A stretch of DNA of 64,000 nucleotides, taken from NCBI RefSeq assembly GCF_016427565.1, contig NZ_JAELXT010000014.1, positions 40,810 to 104,809 on the forward strand. Direction: 5' to 3'. Position numbers and translations under genes: made by a program. The stretch's first letter is position 1. Each line of letters starts with the position of its first letter. Shown here piece after piece: positions 1-9,126 of this stretch. Below the pieces are notes generated by a model. The model did not search any database. It saw only the letters and a list, made by a program, of their open reading frames with translations, and was not told where the DNA came from. This DNA is from Microvirga splendida (GTDB taxonomy: Bacteria; Pseudomonadota; Alphaproteobacteria; Rhizobiales; Beijerinckiaceae).

Positions 1-1017
1 GACCTCAATGTCAGCCTCATCTGCCTCGGCACCATGACCTGGGGCCAGCAGAACACGGAGGCCGAGGGCCATGAGCAGATGGATTATGCCCTCGACCAGG
101 GCGTGAACTTCTTCGACACCGCCGAACTCTACTCGATCCCGCCCAAGCCCGAGACCCAAGGCTCCACGGAGCGGATCATCGGCTCCTGGTTCAAGTCCCG
201 CGGCACCCGCGACAAGGTGATCCTCGCCTCCAAGGTGGTCGGCCGCTCCGACAGCACCTGGTACCGGGACGACGGCTCCAAGGCCGAGCTTTCCCGGGGG
301 CAGATCGAGGAGGCGGTGAACAAGAGCCTCCAGCGGCTCCAGACCGACTACATCGACCTGTACCAGATCCACTGGCCCGACCGCCCCATGCCCTGGGGCT
401 CGAACCCCACGGTCTTCCGCCATCTGGAAGGCAAGTCCCACCCCATCGCCGAGACGGTCGAGATCATGACCGACCTGGTGAAGGCCGGAAAGATCCGCCA
501 TTTCGGCCTCTCCAACGAGAGCGCCTGGGGCACCATGACGTTCCTCAAGCACGCGGACGCCAAGGGCCTGGCGCGGGCACAGTCGATCCAGAACGCCTAC
601 AACCTCCTCAACCGCACCTACGAGGTGGCGCTGGCCGAGGTGACCATGCAGGAGAATGTGAGCCTGCTCGCCTATTCGCCGCTGGCTCAAGGCTATCTCA
701 CCGGCAAGTACCTCGACGGCGCCCGCCCGCCGGGAACGCGCACGACCCTGTTCGGCCGCGGCCAGCGCTACGAGAACCCCACCGCCGAGGCGGCGATCCG
801 CAAATACGTGGCGCTGGCGAAGGAATTCGGCCTCGATCCGGCCCAGATGGCGCTGGCCTTCGTCAATTCCCGCTCCTTCGTCACGTCCAACATCATCGGC
901 GCCACCTCCATGGCGCAGCTGAAGACGGATATCGCCTCCGTCGACGTGACGATCACGCCGGAGTTGGAGAAGCGCATCGACGCCATCCATGTCGAGCACT
1001 GCAACCCGTGCCCGTAA
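1..1017 (+). CDS. aldo/keto reductase, Tas-like (5' truncated by window edge)
   Basis: The reading frame is open from base 1 with no start codon, so the N-terminus lies outside the window. The protein has the AKR pattern: LGTMTWGQQN near the start, FFDTAELY with catalytic Asp and Tyr, the Lys in ASKVVG, and the His in YQIHWPDRP. This arrangement and the long loop naming a Tyr/Pro-rich segment match the Tas/YghZ-type NADPH-dependent aldo/keto reductases. Substrate cannot be told from sequence. It is followed by a palindromic repeat rather than a partner gene, so no operon context is available. Confidence 0.9.
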   Translation, partial: DLNVSLICLGTMTWGQQNTEAEGHEQMDYALDQGVNFFDTAELYSIPPKPETQGSTERIIGSWFKSRGTRDKVILASKVVGRSDSTWYRDDGSKAELSRGQIEEAVNKSLQRLQTDYIDLYQIHWPDRPMPWGSNPTVFRHLEGKSHPIAETVEIMTDLVKAGKIRHFGLSNESAWGTMTFLKHADAKGLARAQSIQNAYNLLNRTYEVALAEVTMQENVSLLAYSPLAQGYLTGKYLDGARPPGTRTTLFGRGQRYENPTAEAAIRKYVALAKEFGLDPAQMALAFVNSRSFVTSNIIGATSMAQLKTDIASVDVTITPELEKRIDAIHVEHCNPCP

Positions 1018-1029
1018 TCGTCCCCTCAC

Positions 1030-1109
1030 GTCATGGCCGGGCTTGTCCCGGCCATCCACGTCCTTGCGCGGGTTAAGACGTGGATCCCCGGAACAAGTCC
1101 GGGGATGAC
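1030..1109. repeat. palindromic intergenic repeat, family C
   Basis: Two arms, GTCATGGCCGGGCTTGTC and a mirror arm ending in CCGGGGATGAC, are separated by a short linker that itself contains complementary CACGTC/GACGTGG. The element lies between two same-strand genes. Related copies are at 39680-39766 and 62932-63018. Confidence 0.75.
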
Positions 1110-1185
1110 GGCGAAGACGGTTCAACCGGAACAAACCCCGCCACCAATCGTCTGATTCGACACGACCAGCCTCGGGAGGTGCCGC

Positions 1186-1722
1186 ATGCCACGCCTGTTC
1201 ACCGGCATCGAGATTCCCCCTGAGATCGCCCTGGCGCTGTCGGGCTTCCGCGGCGGGATCCCCGGCGCGCGCTGGGTCGAGCCTGAGAACTACCACATCA
1301 CCCTGCGCTTCATCGGCGACATCGACGAGCGCATGGCTGATGATGTCACCTCGATTCTCGGGGAGAGGCGCCAGCGCGCGCCGATCACCATCACCATCGA
1401 CGGGCTCGACAGCTTCGGGGGCTCGAAACCCCGCGCGGTCTTCGCCCGCACCTCCGGCAACGGCGAGCTGAACGACCTGCAGGGGGAGCAGGAGCGTCTC
1501 CTTCGGCAAGTCGGTCTTGATGCCGAGGCGCGCAAGTTCACCCCGCACGTCACCCTGGCGCGCCTGAAGCATGTCTCCCCCGTCGACGTGGCCCATTACA
1601 TCGCAACCCATGGGCGCTTCCCGAAGCTCACCTTCACGGCGCAGCGCTTCGTCCTGTACTCCTCCCGCGCCTCCGTGGGCGGCGGCCCCTACGTGATCGA
1701 AGCAGCCTATCCTTTGAGCTAG
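1186..1722 (+). CDS. thpR: RNA 2',3'-cyclic phosphodiesterase (LigT/ThpR family)
   Basis: This 178-residue protein carries the two HxTx motifs of the 2H phosphoesterase fold: HITLRFIG near residue 37 and HVTLARL near residue 124. Length and spacing fit ThpR, which opens 2',3'-cyclic phosphates on RNA ends in the cytoplasm. The start ATG follows a GGGAGGTGC ribosome binding site. The next gene, a histidine phosphatase, begins 39 bases downstream and may be co-transcribed. Confidence 0.92.
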   Translation: MPRLFTGIEIPPEIALALSGFRGGIPGARWVEPENYHITLRFIGDIDERMADDVTSILGERRQRAPITITIDGLDSFGGSKPRAVFARTSGNGELNDLQGEQERLLRQVGLDAEARKFTPHVTLARLKHVSPVDVAHYIATHGRFPKLTFTAQRFVLYSSRASVGGGPYVIEAAYPLS

Positions 1723-1761
1723 ACCTCGACGCTCGGATGCAGGCCTGTTACTGCAACGCCC

Positions 1762-2364
1762 ATGGCTTCGCTCATCTTCATCACCCACCCAGAGGTGGTC
1801 ATCGATCCCGCCCAGCCGATCACCGAGTGGCCGCTGAACGCCATCGGACGCAGGCGCATGGAGCGGTTCGTGGATCTGCTCGCCGGCCGCAATATCACGG
1901 CCGTTTATGCGAGCACGGAGCGGAAAGCGCGCGATGGCGCCGCCATCGTGGCGGAGCGTCTCGGGCTACCCTACGAGGAGCATGAGGATCTCGGCGAAAA
2001 CGACCGCTCCTCCACGGGCTTCATCGCCCCGCCGGAATTCTGGGACGTGGTGCGCGAATTCTTCGGCCGGCCGCACGAGAGCATCCGCGGCTGGGAGCGC
2101 GCCGTCGACGCGCAGACGCGGATCGTGACGGCCATCGACCGCATCCTGCGCGAGGACCAGACCTCCGGCGACATCGTGGTCGTCTCCCACGGCGCCGTCG
2201 GGTGCCTGCTCACGGCTCACCTTCAGCAGGTGGAGATCGGCCGGGAGAGCCGTCCACAGCACCCTGGCGGCGGCTGCTTCATCGTCATCGACCGGGACAC
2301 CTTCACGCTCGAGCAGGACTGGCGCGCCATCGAGGATGGGTTTGCGGAACGCGCTTCGGCTTGA
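1762..2364 (+). CDS. histidine phosphatase family protein
   Basis: The protein has the overall shape of a phosphoglycerate-mutase-like histidine phosphatase: an N-terminal beta strand ending in FITHPEV, a YASTERKARDGAAIV segment equivalent to the conserved S/T-x-x-x-R-A-x-x-T-A helix, and VVVSHGAVGCLL with the second catalytic His. The usual RHG triad at the N-terminus is THP here: the phospho-accepting His is kept but the preceding Arg is replaced by Thr. Activity is therefore uncertain. Its 200-residue length is normal. The substrate is not predictable. Confidence 0.85.
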   Translation: MASLIFITHPEVVIDPAQPITEWPLNAIGRRRMERFVDLLAGRNITAVYASTERKARDGAAIVAERLGLPYEEHEDLGENDRSSTGFIAPPEFWDVVREFFGRPHESIRGWERAVDAQTRIVTAIDRILREDQTSGDIVVVSHGAVGCLLTAHLQQVEIGRESRPQHPGGGCFIVIDRDTFTLEQDWRAIEDGFAERASA

Positions 2365-2367
2365 GCT

Positions 2368-2796
2368 TCAAATTGGTTGGATTATTTTTTGGAAGCAGGT
2401 GGTGCGTGTATCGCTGTAGCCGAGATGCTCGTAGAACTGCTTCACGCGCTCATTGTCATCTCGCACGAGCAAATTGAGCTTCCATACACCACGCTTTGCC
2501 AACCAGCGCTCGGCAGCCTCCATGACGGCTCGCCCTAGCCCTTTTCCCTGATCCTGCGGGGCAGTCGCGACATAATAAACCCAGCCCCGATGTCCATCCT
2601 CTCCGACCATCACCGTCGCTGCAACTTGCTCGCCCGATAAGGCGACCAGAATTGTTGAATGAGGGTTGCGGCGAGCAAACGCGATGTCCTTTTCCGGATC
2701 GTTCCATGGTTTGGCAACACCCGATGCGTGCCAGATGGCAACAACCTGCCCGATATCTTCATCGCTTATCTCGCGAATGACAGGATCGGCCGTCAT
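2368..2796 (-). CDS. GNAT family N-acetyltransferase, YpeA-like
   Basis: A 142-residue single-domain GNAT protein. It begins IREISDEDIGQVVAIW, has the acetyl-CoA binding motif A as VATAPQDQGKGLGRAVMEAAE (Q-x-x-G-x-G/A loop), and ends with the NERVKQFYEHLGY helix seen in the YpeA subgroup. It is convergent with the upstream histidine phosphatase, with only three bases between the two stops. The acceptor substrate is unknown. Confidence 0.88.
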   Translation of the reverse strand: MTADPVIREISDEDIGQVVAIWHASGVAKPWNDPEKDIAFARRNPHSTILVALSGEQVAATVMVGEDGHRGWVYYVATAPQDQGKGLGRAVMEAAERWLAKRGVWKLNLLVRDDNERVKQFYEHLGYSDTRTTCFQKIIQPI

Positions 2797-3011
2797 GATT
2801 TGCTTTCCTATAGAAAAGTTCTCGCTGTACGATAATGATAGGACTTTAGATGAAAGCGCCCTGTCTCAATACTTTTATTTCGGACAAGGTTAATCTAGCT
2901 TCCACCTTAACCTCCAAGCCTGTCGCCAGGCGCTTTCCATTCTTCGGGCTTGTATTGTTACGTAAGCGAGGCTAGCCCCTCCTGACGAGGCGCAGGACCT
3001 AAACCAATCCC

Positions 3012-4028
3012 ATGACCCGCAACCGCATCGCCGAAACGGCGCCGGGCATCGCCTTGTGCGCAGCCATCGCGCTTGCGGCGATGGGCCTGCAGCGGCTCGA
3101 AGAGCACTGGACCGGGCGGCCCTGGCTCGAGGCGCTCGTCATCGCGATCCTGCTCGGAACCCTCCTGCGCACCCTCTGGAATCCAGGCAGGCGCTGGGCT
3201 CCCGGCATCGGCTTTTCCGCCAAGACCCTGCTCGAAATCGCCGTGATGCTGCTCGGCGCCTCGATCAGCTTCCAGGCCGTGCTGGATGCGGGTCCCGGCC
3301 TCATCCTCGGCATCGCGGTCGTGGTGGCCCTGGCCCTCGGAGCGAGCTACGGGATCGGCCGGATGCTCGGCCTGCCGAAGCGCATGGCGGTGCTGGTTGC
3401 CTGCGGCAACGCGATCTGCGGCAACTCGGCGATCGCGGCGGTCGCGCCCGTGATCGGCGCGAAGCCTGCAGATGTCGCTTCCTCCATCGCCTTCACGGCT
3501 ATTCTCGGCGTGATCGTCGTGATCGCCCTGCCCCTGCTGGTGCCGCTCGCCGGCCTGTCGATGACCCAATACGGCGTGCTTGCGGGACTCACCGTCTATG
3601 CGGTGCCGCAGGTGCTCGCCGCCACCGTGCCGGTCGGCCTCGTGAGCACGCAGCTCGGCACCCTCGTGAAGCTCGTGCGCGTGCTGATGCTGGGGCCGGT
3701 GGTGATCGGGCTATCGGTTCTGGCCCGCCGACAGGCGGAGGGACCGAAACCGGGCCTCGCCTTCGGCCGTCTCGTGCCCTGGTTCATCGTCGGCTTCTTA
3801 AGCCTCGCGCTGCTGCGCTCCCTCGGGGCGATTCCCGAGGCGCTCCTGCAGGTCGTCATGCCGGTCACCACCTTTCTCACCATCGTGGCGATGGCGGCGC
3901 TCGGCCTCGGCGTCGACCTCAAGGTGCTGGGGAAAGTCGGCGGGCGGGTGACGCTCGCCGTGACGCTCTCGCTCCTGGTGCTGGTCGCCATCAGCCTGGG
4001 CCTCATCCGCCTGCTCGGCATCCCTTGA
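3012..4028 (+). CDS. YeiH/UPF0324 family putative sulfate exporter
   Basis: A 338-residue inner membrane protein with about ten hydrophobic segments. It contains the family signature around ACGNAICGNSAIAAVAPVIG and the start region PWLEALVIAILLGTLLRT. Members of this family (YeiH) are annotated as putative sulfate exporters; the transported substrate is not firmly established. The neighbour downstream is a pterin dehydratase with no obvious functional link. Two other sulfur-related genes (36922 and 59865) occur elsewhere in the window, but not adjacent. Confidence 0.88.
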   Translation: MTRNRIAETAPGIALCAAIALAAMGLQRLEEHWTGRPWLEALVIAILLGTLLRTLWNPGRRWAPGIGFSAKTLLEIAVMLLGASISFQAVLDAGPGLILGIAVVVALALGASYGIGRMLGLPKRMAVLVACGNAICGNSAIAAVAPVIGAKPADVASSIAFTAILGVIVVIALPLLVPLAGLSMTQYGVLAGLTVYAVPQVLAATVPVGLVSTQLGTLVKLVRVLMLGPVVIGLSVLARRQAEGPKPGLAFGRLVPWFIVGFLSLALLRSLGAIPEALLQVVMPVTTFLTIVAMAALGLGVDLKVLGKVGGRVTLAVTLSLLVLVAISLGLIRLLGIP

Positions 4029-4081
4029 GGCCTTGAAACCGCGTCTCGCCGCTTCATCACTAGAGGGTGTCTTTTCTCAGG

Positions 4082-4396
4082 ATGAGTGCGCCGATGCCCC
4101 GATTGTCCGATTCCGAGCGTCAGGAACTCCTGCCCGCCCTCGACGGCTGGGCGATGGTGGAGGGCCGCGATGCGATCACCAAGCGCTTCGTCTTCGAGGA
4201 TTTCAGCCAGGCCTTCGGCTGGATGACCCGCGTGGCGCTCGCCGCCGAGGCGATGAATCACCATCCCGAATGGTCGAACACCTACAACCGGGTCGAGGTC
4301 ACGCTGGCCACCCACGACGCCAAGGGGCTCACCCGCCGCGACGTCGAGCTGGCGCAGCGCATGGACCAGATGGCCGCAGGGCTGACGAAGAGATAG
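4082..4396 (+). CDS. phhB: 4a-hydroxytetrahydrobiopterin dehydratase (PCD/DCoH)
   Basis: The protein contains the diagnostic EAMNHHPEW motif with paired His residues, followed by [24 protein letters not shown], which is the full pterin-4a-carbinolamine dehydratase core. The family recycles the oxidised pterin cofactor of aromatic amino acid hydroxylases, or removes by-products in folate/molybdopterin metabolism. I choose the ATG at 4082. An in-frame GTG at 4067 would add five residues, and an ATG at 4094 is also possible. It sits three bases before the next gene, so the two are probably co-transcribed. Confidence 0.92.
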   Translation: MSAPMPRLSDSERQELLPALDGWAMVEGRDAITKRFVFEDFSQAFGWMTRVALAAEAMNHHPEWSNTYNRVEVTLATHDAKGLTRRDVELAQRMDQMAAGLTKR

Positions 4397-4399
4397 GCC

Positions 4400-4804
4400 A
4401 TGGCACACGACCGAACAGTCACGGGAGGCTGCGCGTGCGGGCAGCTGACCTTTCGGGCGCAGGGCGAACCGAAGCGCGTGGGCCTGTGCCATTGCATGAC
4501 CTGCCGCAAGATCAGCGGCGCGCCCTTCAACGCCTTCGTGATCTACCCGGTCGATCAGGTGACGATCACGGGCGAGGTCCGTACATGGTCCGCGACGCCG
4601 GAGACGGAGCGCTGCTTCTGCCCCGTCTGCGGCTCGCAGGTGTTCGACCGCGACGCGGTGGACGAGATCGAGATCAAGCTCGGCGCCTTCGACGAGCCGA
4701 GCCTGTTCACGCCGACCTACGAGGCCTGGACGAAACGACGCGAGACCTGGCTCTGCACCCCGGATCTCAAGAGCTTTCCCGAGAACCGGGGTGATATTCC
4801 TTGA
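4400..4804 (+). CDS. GFA (DUF636) family zinc protein
   Basis: Zinc-binding cysteines are arranged as in the glutathione-dependent formaldehyde-activating (GFA) fold: GGCACGQLTF, CHCMTCRKISGAPFNAF and CFCPVCGSQVFDRD. The 134-residue length is typical. Most members have no proven activity, and formaldehyde chemistry should not be assumed. It starts three bases after phhB and converges on the SDR gene, with six bases between the stops. Confidence 0.88.
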   Translation: MAHDRTVTGGCACGQLTFRAQGEPKRVGLCHCMTCRKISGAPFNAFVIYPVDQVTITGEVRTWSATPETERCFCPVCGSQVFDRDAVDEIEIKLGAFDEPSLFTPTYEAWTKRRETWLCTPDLKSFPENRGDIP

Positions 4805-4810
4805 AAGCTC

Positions 4811-5596
4811 TTACTTCGGCTGCATGCGCAGCGCGCCGTCGAGGCGGATGCCCTCGCCGTTGAGCATGTCGTTCTCGATGATCGCCTTGACGAGGTTTGC
4901 ATATTCCTCGGGCCGCCCGAGACGCGAGGGGAACGGCACGTTGGCTTCCAGCGCCTTGCGGTAATCCTCGGCGATGCCCTCGAAGAGCGGCGTGTGGAAC
5001 AGGCCCGGCATGATCGTCATCACCCGGATGCCGAAGCCCGAGAGATCGCGGGCGACGGGCAGCGTCAGGCCGTGCACGCCGCCCTTGGAGGCGGAATAGG
5101 CGGCCTGGCCGATCTGCCCGTCCTGCGCGGCCACGGACGAGGTGTTGACGATGACGCCGCGCCCGCCGTCGGGCGTCACCGGGTCCAGTCCCGCCATGGC
5201 GGCGGCGCATTTGGTGATCATGGCGTAGGTGCCGATCAGGTTGATCTCGACCGCGCGGCGGAAGCTCGCGACATCGTGCGGGATCAGCTCGCCGGTGTCG
5301 CGCTTCTTCGACACCGTGCGCTTGCCCGGCGCGATGCCGGCGCAGTTGACGAGGATGCGCTCGATGCCGTTCGCCGCGCGCGCCGCCGCCAGCGCCGAAT
5401 CGATGGAGGCCTCGTCCGTCACGTCTGTCCGGCAGAAGATGGCGCCGATGTCCTGGGCAACCTGCTCGCCGCGTTCCGCGTTCATATCGAGAATGGCCAC
5501 TTTCGCGCCGCTGGCGGCCAGCATGCGGGCCGTGGCCTCGCCGAGGCCGGAAGCGCCCCCGGTGACGATTGCTGCCATCAATTTGTCGAGCTTCAT
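4811..5596 (-). CDS. SDR family oxidoreductase (3-hydroxyacyl-CoA dehydrogenase type-2-like)
   Basis: The Rossmann motif TGGASGLGEATARMLA is at the N-terminus, NCAG in the middle, and the catalytic YSASKGGVHGL with Ser in NTSSVAAQ follows. The IEVNLIGTYAMI region and the IMPGLFHTPL loop resemble the type-2 3-hydroxyacyl-CoA dehydrogenase (HSD10-like) branch, used in fatty acid or isoleucine breakdown. I start at the ATG at 5596, which has a CAGGGAGAAAAGCG ribosome binding site. The frame stays open 25 codons further upstream without family similarity. Substrate assignment is tentative. Confidence 0.85.
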   Translation of the reverse strand: MKLDKLMAAIVTGGASGLGEATARMLAASGAKVAILDMNAERGEQVAQDIGAIFCRTDVTDEASIDSALAAARAANGIERILVNCAGIAPGKRTVSKKRDTGELIPHDVASFRRAVEINLIGTYAMITKCAAAMAGLDPVTPDGGRGVIVNTSSVAAQDGQIGQAAYSASKGGVHGLTLPVARDLSGFGIRVMTIMPGLFHTPLFEGIAEDYRKALEANVPFPSRLGRPEEYANLVKAIIENDMLNGEGIRLDGALRMQPK

Positions 5597-5676
5597 CGCT
5601 TTTCTCCCTGTGTCGGGACACGTCTTACGGTATCCTCGACGGAACGGGAACGCAGACCATGGAAGGAACACACCGG

Positions 5677-6063
5677 ATGAGCGAACCCTTCGTGAAGCCT
5701 TTCACCAAGGCCGAGATGGAGGCCATGCGCGAGGCGACCCGTGACGAGGAAGGCCTCAAGCGCCGCTTCTGGGAGAAGCTCAAGCGCGTGGCGGGCAAGA
5801 TCCCCTTCGCCGAGGACCTGGTGGCCGCCTTCTACTGTGCGACCGATCCGTCGACTCCCAGCCGCGTGAAGCTGATTCTCATCGGGGCGATCGCGTATTT
5901 CGTGTTCCCGACGGATGCGATCACCGACCTCCTGCCCCTGATCGGCTTTGCCGACGATGCCGCGGTGCTGGCGGCCGCCATCACCCAGGTGGCCGGCTCC
6001 ATCACGGAAGAGCACCGGGAGAAAGCCCGGACGACCTTGGCCGAGACGCAAGGGAAAGCTTAG
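5677..6063 (+). CDS. YkvA family protein (DUF1232)
   Basis: The core RVKLILIGAIAYFVFPTDAITDLLPLIGFADDAAVLAAAI is the DUF1232/YkvA membrane-associated segment, with its conserved P-x-D-x-I-x-D and D-D residues. The preceding 45 residues are charged and helical. The function of the family is unknown. I prefer the ATG at 5677, preceded by GGAAGGA at a workable distance; an ATG at 5659 is an alternative. Confidence 0.85.
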   Translation: MSEPFVKPFTKAEMEAMREATRDEEGLKRRFWEKLKRVAGKIPFAEDLVAAFYCATDPSTPSRVKLILIGAIAYFVFPTDAITDLLPLIGFADDAAVLAAAITQVAGSITEEHREKARTTLAETQGKA

Positions 6064-6365
6064 CGACAGTTTTGGCCCGCGCAGGCTCAAGAAGAATATA
6101 TACTTATTGCAATGTTATTTCTTGGCGTTATAAGTGATTCCCGTTAGCACTAAAGTGATTTCAACTCCTCCGACTTTTCAAAAACGAACAAGCTTTGAAG
6201 GATACTGATCGGGTCGCCCAGGCGGCCCTTTTTATTGGGCTGCGGCTCAGCCCGGTCGGTACTCCTGAAGCAACCGCCACGTTTCGACGCATCGCCGATC
6301 CTGCAATGCGGCCTTATCGGAGATGGTGAAAAGTTCTTAACCATCGGCCTGTATCGTCCCGCCCC
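6064..6365. other. gene-free stretch before the ialB-like gene
   Basis: About 300 bases without a convincing gene. The first half is clearly AT-richer than the surroundings (around 6090-6200, with ATATATAC and TTATAAG runs), consistent with promoter DNA. A terminator-like hairpin lies at 6211-6233. No RNA gene was recognised. Confidence 0.5.
6211..6233 (+). terminator. probable rho-independent terminator
   Basis: GGGTCGCC pairs with GGCGGCCC (one G-U pair) across a very short loop and is followed by five T residues. It lies about 150 bases after the YkvA gene stop. Confidence 0.5.
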
Positions 6366-7088
6366 ATGATTCCTGCATCTCTCCAGCGCGGCATCGCCGC
6401 GGGCATCCTTTCCGCCCTCGTCGTCCTCGGAACCGGACCTGCAGCCCTGGCTCAGGCCCAGCGTCCGACGCAGCCATCCACTCGCTCGGCTCCGGCCAAA
6501 CCCGCAGCCAAGCCGGCCTCCCCGGCCAAGCCCTCGGCCGCCAAGCCTTCTGCCGCCAAGACCTCGCCGGCCAAGCCTGCCGCAGCGGCGGCTGGAGCGG
6601 CAGCGGCGGCCGGCGCGGCCAAGCCGGCGCGGGCTGCCGCGAGCCCTGGCGGCTCGCTCGTGACGTCCTACGGCGACTGGGAGGTCTACATGGCCCAGAC
6701 CGGGCGCTCGAAGATCTGCTATGCGCTCAGCCGTCCGAAGGACTGGACGCCCAAGAACGTCAATCGCGACCCGGCCTATCTTTTCGTCTCCTTCCGCCCT
6801 GCGGAAAACGTGAAGAACGAGGTGGCCTTCGAGTTCGGCTTCACGGCCAAGGAGAACGGCCCGGCCGAAGTCTCCGTCGGCAAGGAATCCTATGCTCTCG
6901 TGGCCAAGGCGACCAATGCCTGGCTGAAGAACCCGGCTGAGGAAGGCCAGGCCATCGCCAGCATGGCGAAGAGCGGCACCATGACCGTGAAGTCGCAGTC
7001 GGCCCGCGGCTCGAATCTCACCGACCGCTATTCGCTCAACGGCTTCACCAAGGCCCTGGAGCACGCCCGCAAGGAATGCGCTTCGTAG
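6366..7088 (+). CDS. invasion-associated locus B (IalB) family protein
   Basis: A signal peptide (residues 1-29, ending AALAQA) is followed by a 60-residue Ala/Pro/Lys-rich low-complexity linker built from repeats of AKPSAAKP type. The IalB domain follows, starting at TSYGDWEVYMAQTGRSKICYA. In Bartonella IalB is linked to erythrocyte invasion, but homologues are general periplasmic proteins of Hyphomicrobiales, so no virulence role should be inferred. The gene stands alone with its own terminator. Confidence 0.88.
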   Translation: MIPASLQRGIAAGILSALVVLGTGPAALAQAQRPTQPSTRSAPAKPAAKPASPAKPSAAKPSAAKTSPAKPAAAAAGAAAAAGAAKPARAAASPGGSLVTSYGDWEVYMAQTGRSKICYALSRPKDWTPKNVNRDPAYLFVSFRPAENVKNEVAFEFGFTAKENGPAEVSVGKESYALVAKATNAWLKNPAEEGQAIASMAKSGTMTVKSQSARGSNLTDRYSLNGFTKALEHARKECAS

Positions 7089-7129
7089 GGTCTCCGCGCG
7101 GTTGAAAAAGGTCGCTTCGATGAGCATCT

Positions 7130-7152
7130 TCCGGGCCTGAGGCCCGGATTTT
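7130..7152 (+). terminator. rho-independent terminator after the ialB-like gene
   Basis: A perfect 8-bp stem, TCCGGGCC with GGCCCGGA, has a three-base TGA loop and is followed by TTTT. Confidence 0.8.
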
Positions 7153-7229
7153 GCGTTTAAGCGCTCACTTTTCCGGCGCAATCGTGTTATAAGACCACCG
7201 AATTCCCAAAAACGAAGGCATGATCTCCC

Positions 7230-8543
7230 ATGGCGACGGTGCTCGACATCGCCAAGCGCAACCCCAATGCGGCCCCCCTGGCCGTGAGCGATGCCGCGCG
7301 CGCGGCCGGGTTCATTGAAAAGACCGCGGAGCTGAACGTCGTGGCCGGGGCCGCTCCCGGCGGCGCCTCGCTCGTCGGCCTCACCCGCGACCAGCTGAAG
7401 GATTCGCTGGCTGCCATCGACGTGCCCGAGCGCGAGCTCAAGATGCGCGTGGCCCAGCTCTGGCATTGGATCTATTTCCGCGGCGCCAGGGATTTTGCCG
7501 AGATGACCAACATGGGCAAGGAGCTGCGCGCCAAGCTCAGCACAGCCTATACGCTCGCCCGCCCGCAGGTGGTCTCCGAGCAGGTCTCGAAGGACGGCAC
7601 CCGCAAGTGGCTGATCCGCATGGCCTCCACCGGCCCCCTCGACAAGGGCGCGGAGATCGAGTGCGTGTACATTCCCGAGGTCGACCGCGGCACGCTGTGC
7701 GTGTCGAGCCAGGTCGGCTGCACGCTCACCTGCTCCTTCTGCCATACGGGCACCCAGCGCCTCGTGCGCAACCTGACCTCGGCCGAGATCGTGGCGCAGC
7801 TCATCGTCGCCCGCGACGCCATCGGCGACTGGCCCGGCGCTACGCCGCCGGACGGCGCCTTCGTGCCCAGCGACGGCGGACGCTTCGTGTCCAACATCGT
7901 GTTCATGGGCATGGGCGAGCCGCTCTACAACACCGACAACGTGGTGGCCGCCATCGACGTGATGTCGGACGGCGAGGGCCTGACCCTGTCGCGCCGGCGC
8001 ATCACGGTCTCCACCTCCGGCGTCGTGCCGCAGATGGAGCGCCTGGGCGCGGAAGCCAACACCATGCTGGCGATCTCGCTCCACGCCGTGCGCGATGAAC
8101 TGCGCGACGAGCTGGTGCCGATCAACCGCAAATACGACATCAAGCAGCTGCTCGACGCCTGCCGGGCCTATCCCGGCCTGTCGAACGCGCGCCGCATCAC
8201 CTTCGAATACGTGATGCTGAAAGGCGTGAACGATTCGGATGCCGACGCCCGCAAGCTCGTCCAGCTGCTCAAGGGCATTCCGGCGAAGATCAACCTGATT
8301 CCGTTCAATCCCTGGCCCGGCTCGAAATACGAGTGCTCGGACTGGGAGCGGATTGAGCGCTTCTCCGAGATCGTCTACCGGGCCGGCTACGCATCCCCCG
8401 TGCGCACCCCGCGCGGCCGCGACATCCTGGCCGCCTGCGGCCAGCTCAAGAGCGAGACCGAAAAGCTGCGCGCCCGCGCCCGCATGATGGCCGAACAGGG
8501 CATCGGGGCTGAGGGTGTGTATGCGGTGGGGAACGGGGAGTAA
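7230..8543 (+). CDS. rlmN: 23S rRNA (adenine2503-C2)/tRNA (adenine37-C2)-methyltransferase, radical SAM
   Basis: Radical-SAM cysteines are present as [11 protein letters not shown] (C-x3-C-x2-C). The RlmN hallmarks [36 protein letters not shown] and [14 protein letters not shown] are all there, as is the C-terminal [15 protein letters not shown] with the catalytic Cys. The enzyme methylates C2 of A2503 in 23S rRNA and A37 of some tRNAs. Compared with short RlmN proteins it has an N-terminal extension of about 40 residues. A strong terminator follows. Confidence 0.97.
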   Translation: MATVLDIAKRNPNAAPLAVSDAARAAGFIEKTAELNVVAGAAPGGASLVGLTRDQLKDSLAAIDVPERELKMRVAQLWHWIYFRGARDFAEMTNMGKELRAKLSTAYTLARPQVVSEQVSKDGTRKWLIRMASTGPLDKGAEIECVYIPEVDRGTLCVSSQVGCTLTCSFCHTGTQRLVRNLTSAEIVAQLIVARDAIGDWPGATPPDGAFVPSDGGRFVSNIVFMGMGEPLYNTDNVVAAIDVMSDGEGLTLSRRRITVSTSGVVPQMERLGAEANTMLAISLHAVRDELRDELVPINRKYDIKQLLDACRAYPGLSNARRITFEYVMLKGVNDSDADARKLVQLLKGIPAKINLIPFNPWPGSKYECSDWERIERFSEIVYRAGYASPVRTPRGRDILAACGQLKSETEKLRARARMMAEQGIGAEGVYAVGNGE

Positions 8544-8553
8544 GCCCTGAATG

Positions 8554-8583
8554 GCGCCGCGCTGCCCTCAGCGCGGCGCTTTC
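8554..8583 (+). terminator. rho-independent terminator after rlmN
   Basis: An 11-bp perfect stem, GCGCCGCGCTG with CAGCGCGGCGC, has a CCCT loop and is followed by TTTCT. Confidence 0.8.
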
Positions 8584-8631
8584 TCCACAGGCTGACTGGC
8601 GGATGCTCCGAGGCTCCTTTAGTTATGAGCC

Positions 8632-9126
8632 ATGATCCGCTGGCTCATCCTCATCCCCTTCGCGCTCCTCATCGCCGTCGGCGCGAGCGGCACGTTCTTC
8701 CTTATCGCCTCGATCGTCGACCCGGTGATGGCGCTTTTGACCGGCGACACGCTCTTCGTCGGCTTCTGGTCTCTGCTCGATGCGGTGTTTGCCGCTGAGG
8801 ATCCCGGGCCCGTCGTGGAGGATGCGTTCCTGGCGGTCGGCCGAATCATGTTCACGCTGCTGATCTTCCCGCCGCTGCTGGTCGCCATCGTCAGCGAGGT
8901 GCTGGGGATGCGCAGCCTCCTCTGGCACGTGCTCGCCACGGCCGTTCTGACGGCGGCGGTGCCCTGGATCCTGCGCGGGCAGGCGCGGATCGCCAGCCCC
9001 GAGGAACTGCATGTGAGCTTCGTGCTGGGGCTCACCGGCGCCGTCGCCGGCCTCGTCTACTGGGCGATCATCGGCGGGCGCGAACCGAGGCGGCCCGCCC
9101 CTACCGCGCCGTCGTCAGGATCTTGA
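8632..9126 (+). CDS. hypothetical membrane protein
   Basis: A 164-residue protein with four to five hydrophobic segments (about residues 4-27, 36-50, 67-85, 93-110 and 126-147) and a polar Pro/Ser C-terminus. I do not recognise the family. The last 26 bases overlap the end of the convergent LysE gene. Confidence 0.7.
   Translation: MIRWLILIPFALLIAVGASGTFFLIASIVDPVMALLTGDTLFVGFWSLLDAVFAAEDPGPVVEDAFLAVGRIMFTLLIFPPLLVAIVSEVLGMRSLLWHVLATAVLTAAVPWILRGQARIASPEELHVSFVLGLTGAVAGLVYWAIIGGREPRRPAPTAPSSGS

Noticed and set aside
6366..7088. IalB as evidence of a pathogen
   Set aside because: IalB-domain proteins are widespread in free-living Hyphomicrobiales; no other virulence-type gene is present.
6150..8084. 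Very long open frame on the minus strand opposite the ialB-like gene and rlmN (about 640 codons)
   Set aside because: It is antisense to two clear genes, has His/Gly/Arg/Ala-biased composition typical of high-GC shadow frames, and shows no motif.
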